Translations under genes and position numbers: made by a program | Assembly: GCA_946481625.1 (NCBI GenBank) | Contig: CAMLOZ010000022.1 | Span: 1 to 13,831 of the forward strand | Reading direction: 5' to 3' | Length of the DNA: 13,831 nucleotides | Origin: an uncultured Haloferula sp. | GTDB lineage: Bacteria; Verrucomicrobiota; Verrucomicrobiae; Verrucomicrobiales; Akkermansiaceae | Shown: positions 12,660 through 13,831 of the stretch, in pieces | How positions within the stretch are numbered: position 1 is the first letter of the stretch | Layout of the letters: each line of letters opens with the position of its first letter | Notes under the pieces: model-generated | The model's input: the letters and a program-made list of their open reading frames with translations, nothing else | Databases searched by the model: none | Told to the model about the DNA's origin: nothing

Positions 12660-13685
12660 TCAGCGGTGCCCGTCATCGGGCGGCAGCTTCAGTTTCTCGG
12701 CCTTCTTGAAGAACTTCCCGAGATCTCCGCCGCACTCGGCCAGGAGGCGGTGGAACGTGGGGATGTGACGATGGTAGGTGATCACCGAGACCAGATGCGC
12801 ATTGTTTACGTCCTGGCTCAACCAGGCTTCCAAGCCGCGGCCACCCCAGCGCCGGCGCAGTTCGCGGAAGTTGTTCTGGAGACCCCGGAAGATCCGCGCC
12901 TTCTCCCCCCGCATTTCTTCCTCCGGCTTGCCGGAAGCATAGAGTGCCTTCAGCTCTTCGCGGGTCGAATCGATACGGTCGTAGAACTGCGCCCGCCGTA
13001 CCAAACGCGCCTCGTATTTCTTGAGATCCGCGATGCGCGCGTGGTGCTTCAACCAGCGCCGGACACCTTCCTCGGCGACGGCGTTCGCGAGGCTTTCGTT
13101 GAAGGTCGTGTCGCCGTTGCGGAAAAGCCGGCGGTGCGTGAGTTCGTGGAAGATGAGTTCGGCCAGGTCCACGTCCGCCGCGTTCACGAAGGTGTTCAGC
13201 ACCGGATCGTGGAGCCAGCCGAGCGTCGAGTACGCTTCCGTGCCACCGGTGGCAACATCGTATCCCTCGCTCCGCAGACGCGCCGCAAGCGCCTCGGTGT
13301 CCGATTCGCGGAAGAACCCGCGGTAGTCCAAGCGGCCCAGGGTGGGATACCACCAGGTTTTCGGCTCCAGCGAGAACTCCGGCGCGGCGTAAAGCGTCCA
13401 TACCACGTACGGCCTGCCGAGATCGGCATACTTGCCGTAGCTTTCGTCGCCGGGAAGCGTGAGATGCTCCTTAGCGAACTGCCGGATCTCCTGCACCGAG
13501 GACAACTGCCGCTTCAATGCAGGCGGCGTGGCCGGATCCGCCAGGATCGGCGGGATCGGCTTGCTCTTCCGCAGGATCTCCAACTGTCCGCCGGCCGCCT
13601 GCGTATAGAACTTGGCCGTCTGGCAGGACGCCATCAGGAGCACCGCGGGTAGCACTGCCAGCAATGGAAGGACGCGCGCCATCAT
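12660..13685 (-). CDS. Putative aminopeptidase lipoprotein (HExxH metallopeptidase)
   Basis: A 341-residue predicted exported zinc peptidase of the bacterial putative-aminopeptidase family (Pfam Aminopep / COG4324 type). From the chosen ATG the signal peptide reads MMARVLPLLAVLPAVLLMAS, then the lipidated Cys21 in the lipobox M-A-S-C. The zinc site is H-E-L-T-H (180-184), with Glu197 of the N-E-S-L-A motif as the likely third ligand. This family also shows the segment EAYSTLGWLHDPVL (150-163) and a Tyr/Trp-rich region WWYPTLGRLDYRGFF (111-125), both present. The ATG at 13685 is chosen because it overlaps the stop of the upstream gene by four bases (ATGA), which suggests translational coupling, and because it gives the signal peptide. 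The open frame reaches 13718, but that start would be inside the upstream gene. Substrate unknown. Confidence 0.87.
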   Translation of the reverse strand: MMARVLPLLAVLPAVLLMASCQTAKFYTQAAGGQLEILRKSKPIPPILADPATPPALKRQLSSVQEIRQFAKEHLTLPGDESYGKYADLGRPYVVWTLYAAPEFSLEPKTWWYPTLGRLDYRGFFRESDTEALAARLRSEGYDVATGGTEAYSTLGWLHDPVLNTFVNAADVDLAELIFHELTHRRLFRNGDTTFNESLANAVAEEGVRRWLKHHARIADLKKYEARLVRRAQFYDRIDSTREELKALYASGKPEEEMRGEKARIFRGLQNNFRELRRRWGGRGLEAWLSQDVNNAHLVSVITYHRHIPTFHRLLAECGGDLGKFFKKAEKLKLPPDDGHR

Positions 13686-13831
13686 TTCCAGGCGTCCCGC
13701 CACATGTCCGGATACCAACGGCCTTCGTCCATCTCGATCAGATCGAAGTCCGTGATCACCCTCCCGTCGTCGGGCAACCCGTATTCCTTGATCATCTCCG
13801 GGATGAATTCGTCCGTCTCGTCATCCCGCCA
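13682..13831 (-). CDS. 3' end of an unidentified acidic protein
   Basis: A frame open from the window edge encodes the last 49 residues of a protein whose start lies beyond 13831. The visible part is rich in Asp and Glu and in Trp (RWYPDMWRDAWK at the end). I do not recognise it. Its TGA overlaps the ATG of the aminopeptidase lipoprotein gene (ATGA), so the two are very likely one operon with coupled translation. Confidence 0.7.
   Translation of the reverse strand, partial: WRDDETDEFIPEMIKEYGLPDDGRVITDFDLIEMDEGRWYPDMWRDAWK

Overview
The window is GC-rich bacterial DNA that I place, with moderate confidence, in the Verrucomicrobiota (a Luteolibacter- or Haloferula-like member of the Verrucomicrobiaceae). 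The reasons are a thioredoxin-fold protein fused to an SHD1 domain (an architecture I associate with planctomycetes and verrucomicrobia), lipoproteins with an M-A-S-C lipobox, and start codons with little or no Shine-Dalgarno sequence. Nothing here looks like a prophage, a CRISPR array or an intact insertion sequence.

Layout. The left end holds the 3' part of rimO (+), followed by a convergent lipoprotein gene (-, 701-1717) and, divergently, a secreted TlpA-like/SHD1 protein (+, 1883-2647) with a clean intrinsic terminator. tRNA-Phe(GAA) follows (-). About 520 bp without a gene then carry a perfect 12-bp palindrome and the second copy of a hairpin repeat whose first copy lies after rimO. From 3396 on, every recognised gene is on the minus strand: a divergent RtcB-family RNA ligase, two paralogous RimJ/RimL-like acetyltransferases, a possible 27-residue membrane peptide, an HNH endonuclease, tRNA-His(GTG), a gene-free stretch of about 570 bp, the large DEAH helicase HrpA, a DraG/J1-crystallin-type ADP-ribosylglycohydrolase-fold protein, and an HExxH lipoprotein (putative aminopeptidase). 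The lipoprotein start overlaps the stop of a truncated acidic gene at the right edge.

Functionally much of the window concerns RNA and translation (RimO, RtcB, HrpA, two tRNAs, Rim-type acetyltransferases). This is a theme rather than a demonstrated system, since the spacings do not make one operon.

The most interesting signal is not a protein gene. Between hrpA and tRNA-His the minus strand has a promoter-like TTGACG-N17-TATCTA, then about 220 bases that fold into a series of perfect hairpins including a long-range three-part helix, then an 11-bp intrinsic terminator with a T tract. I read this as a candidate stand-alone structured ncRNA that I cannot assign to a known family. Secondary points are a two-copy hairpin repeat placed like a portable terminator behind two minus-strand genes, interleaved inverted repeats (possible pseudoknot) on the rimO stop codon, and active-site departures in the RtcB and ADP-ribosylglycohydrolase homologues.
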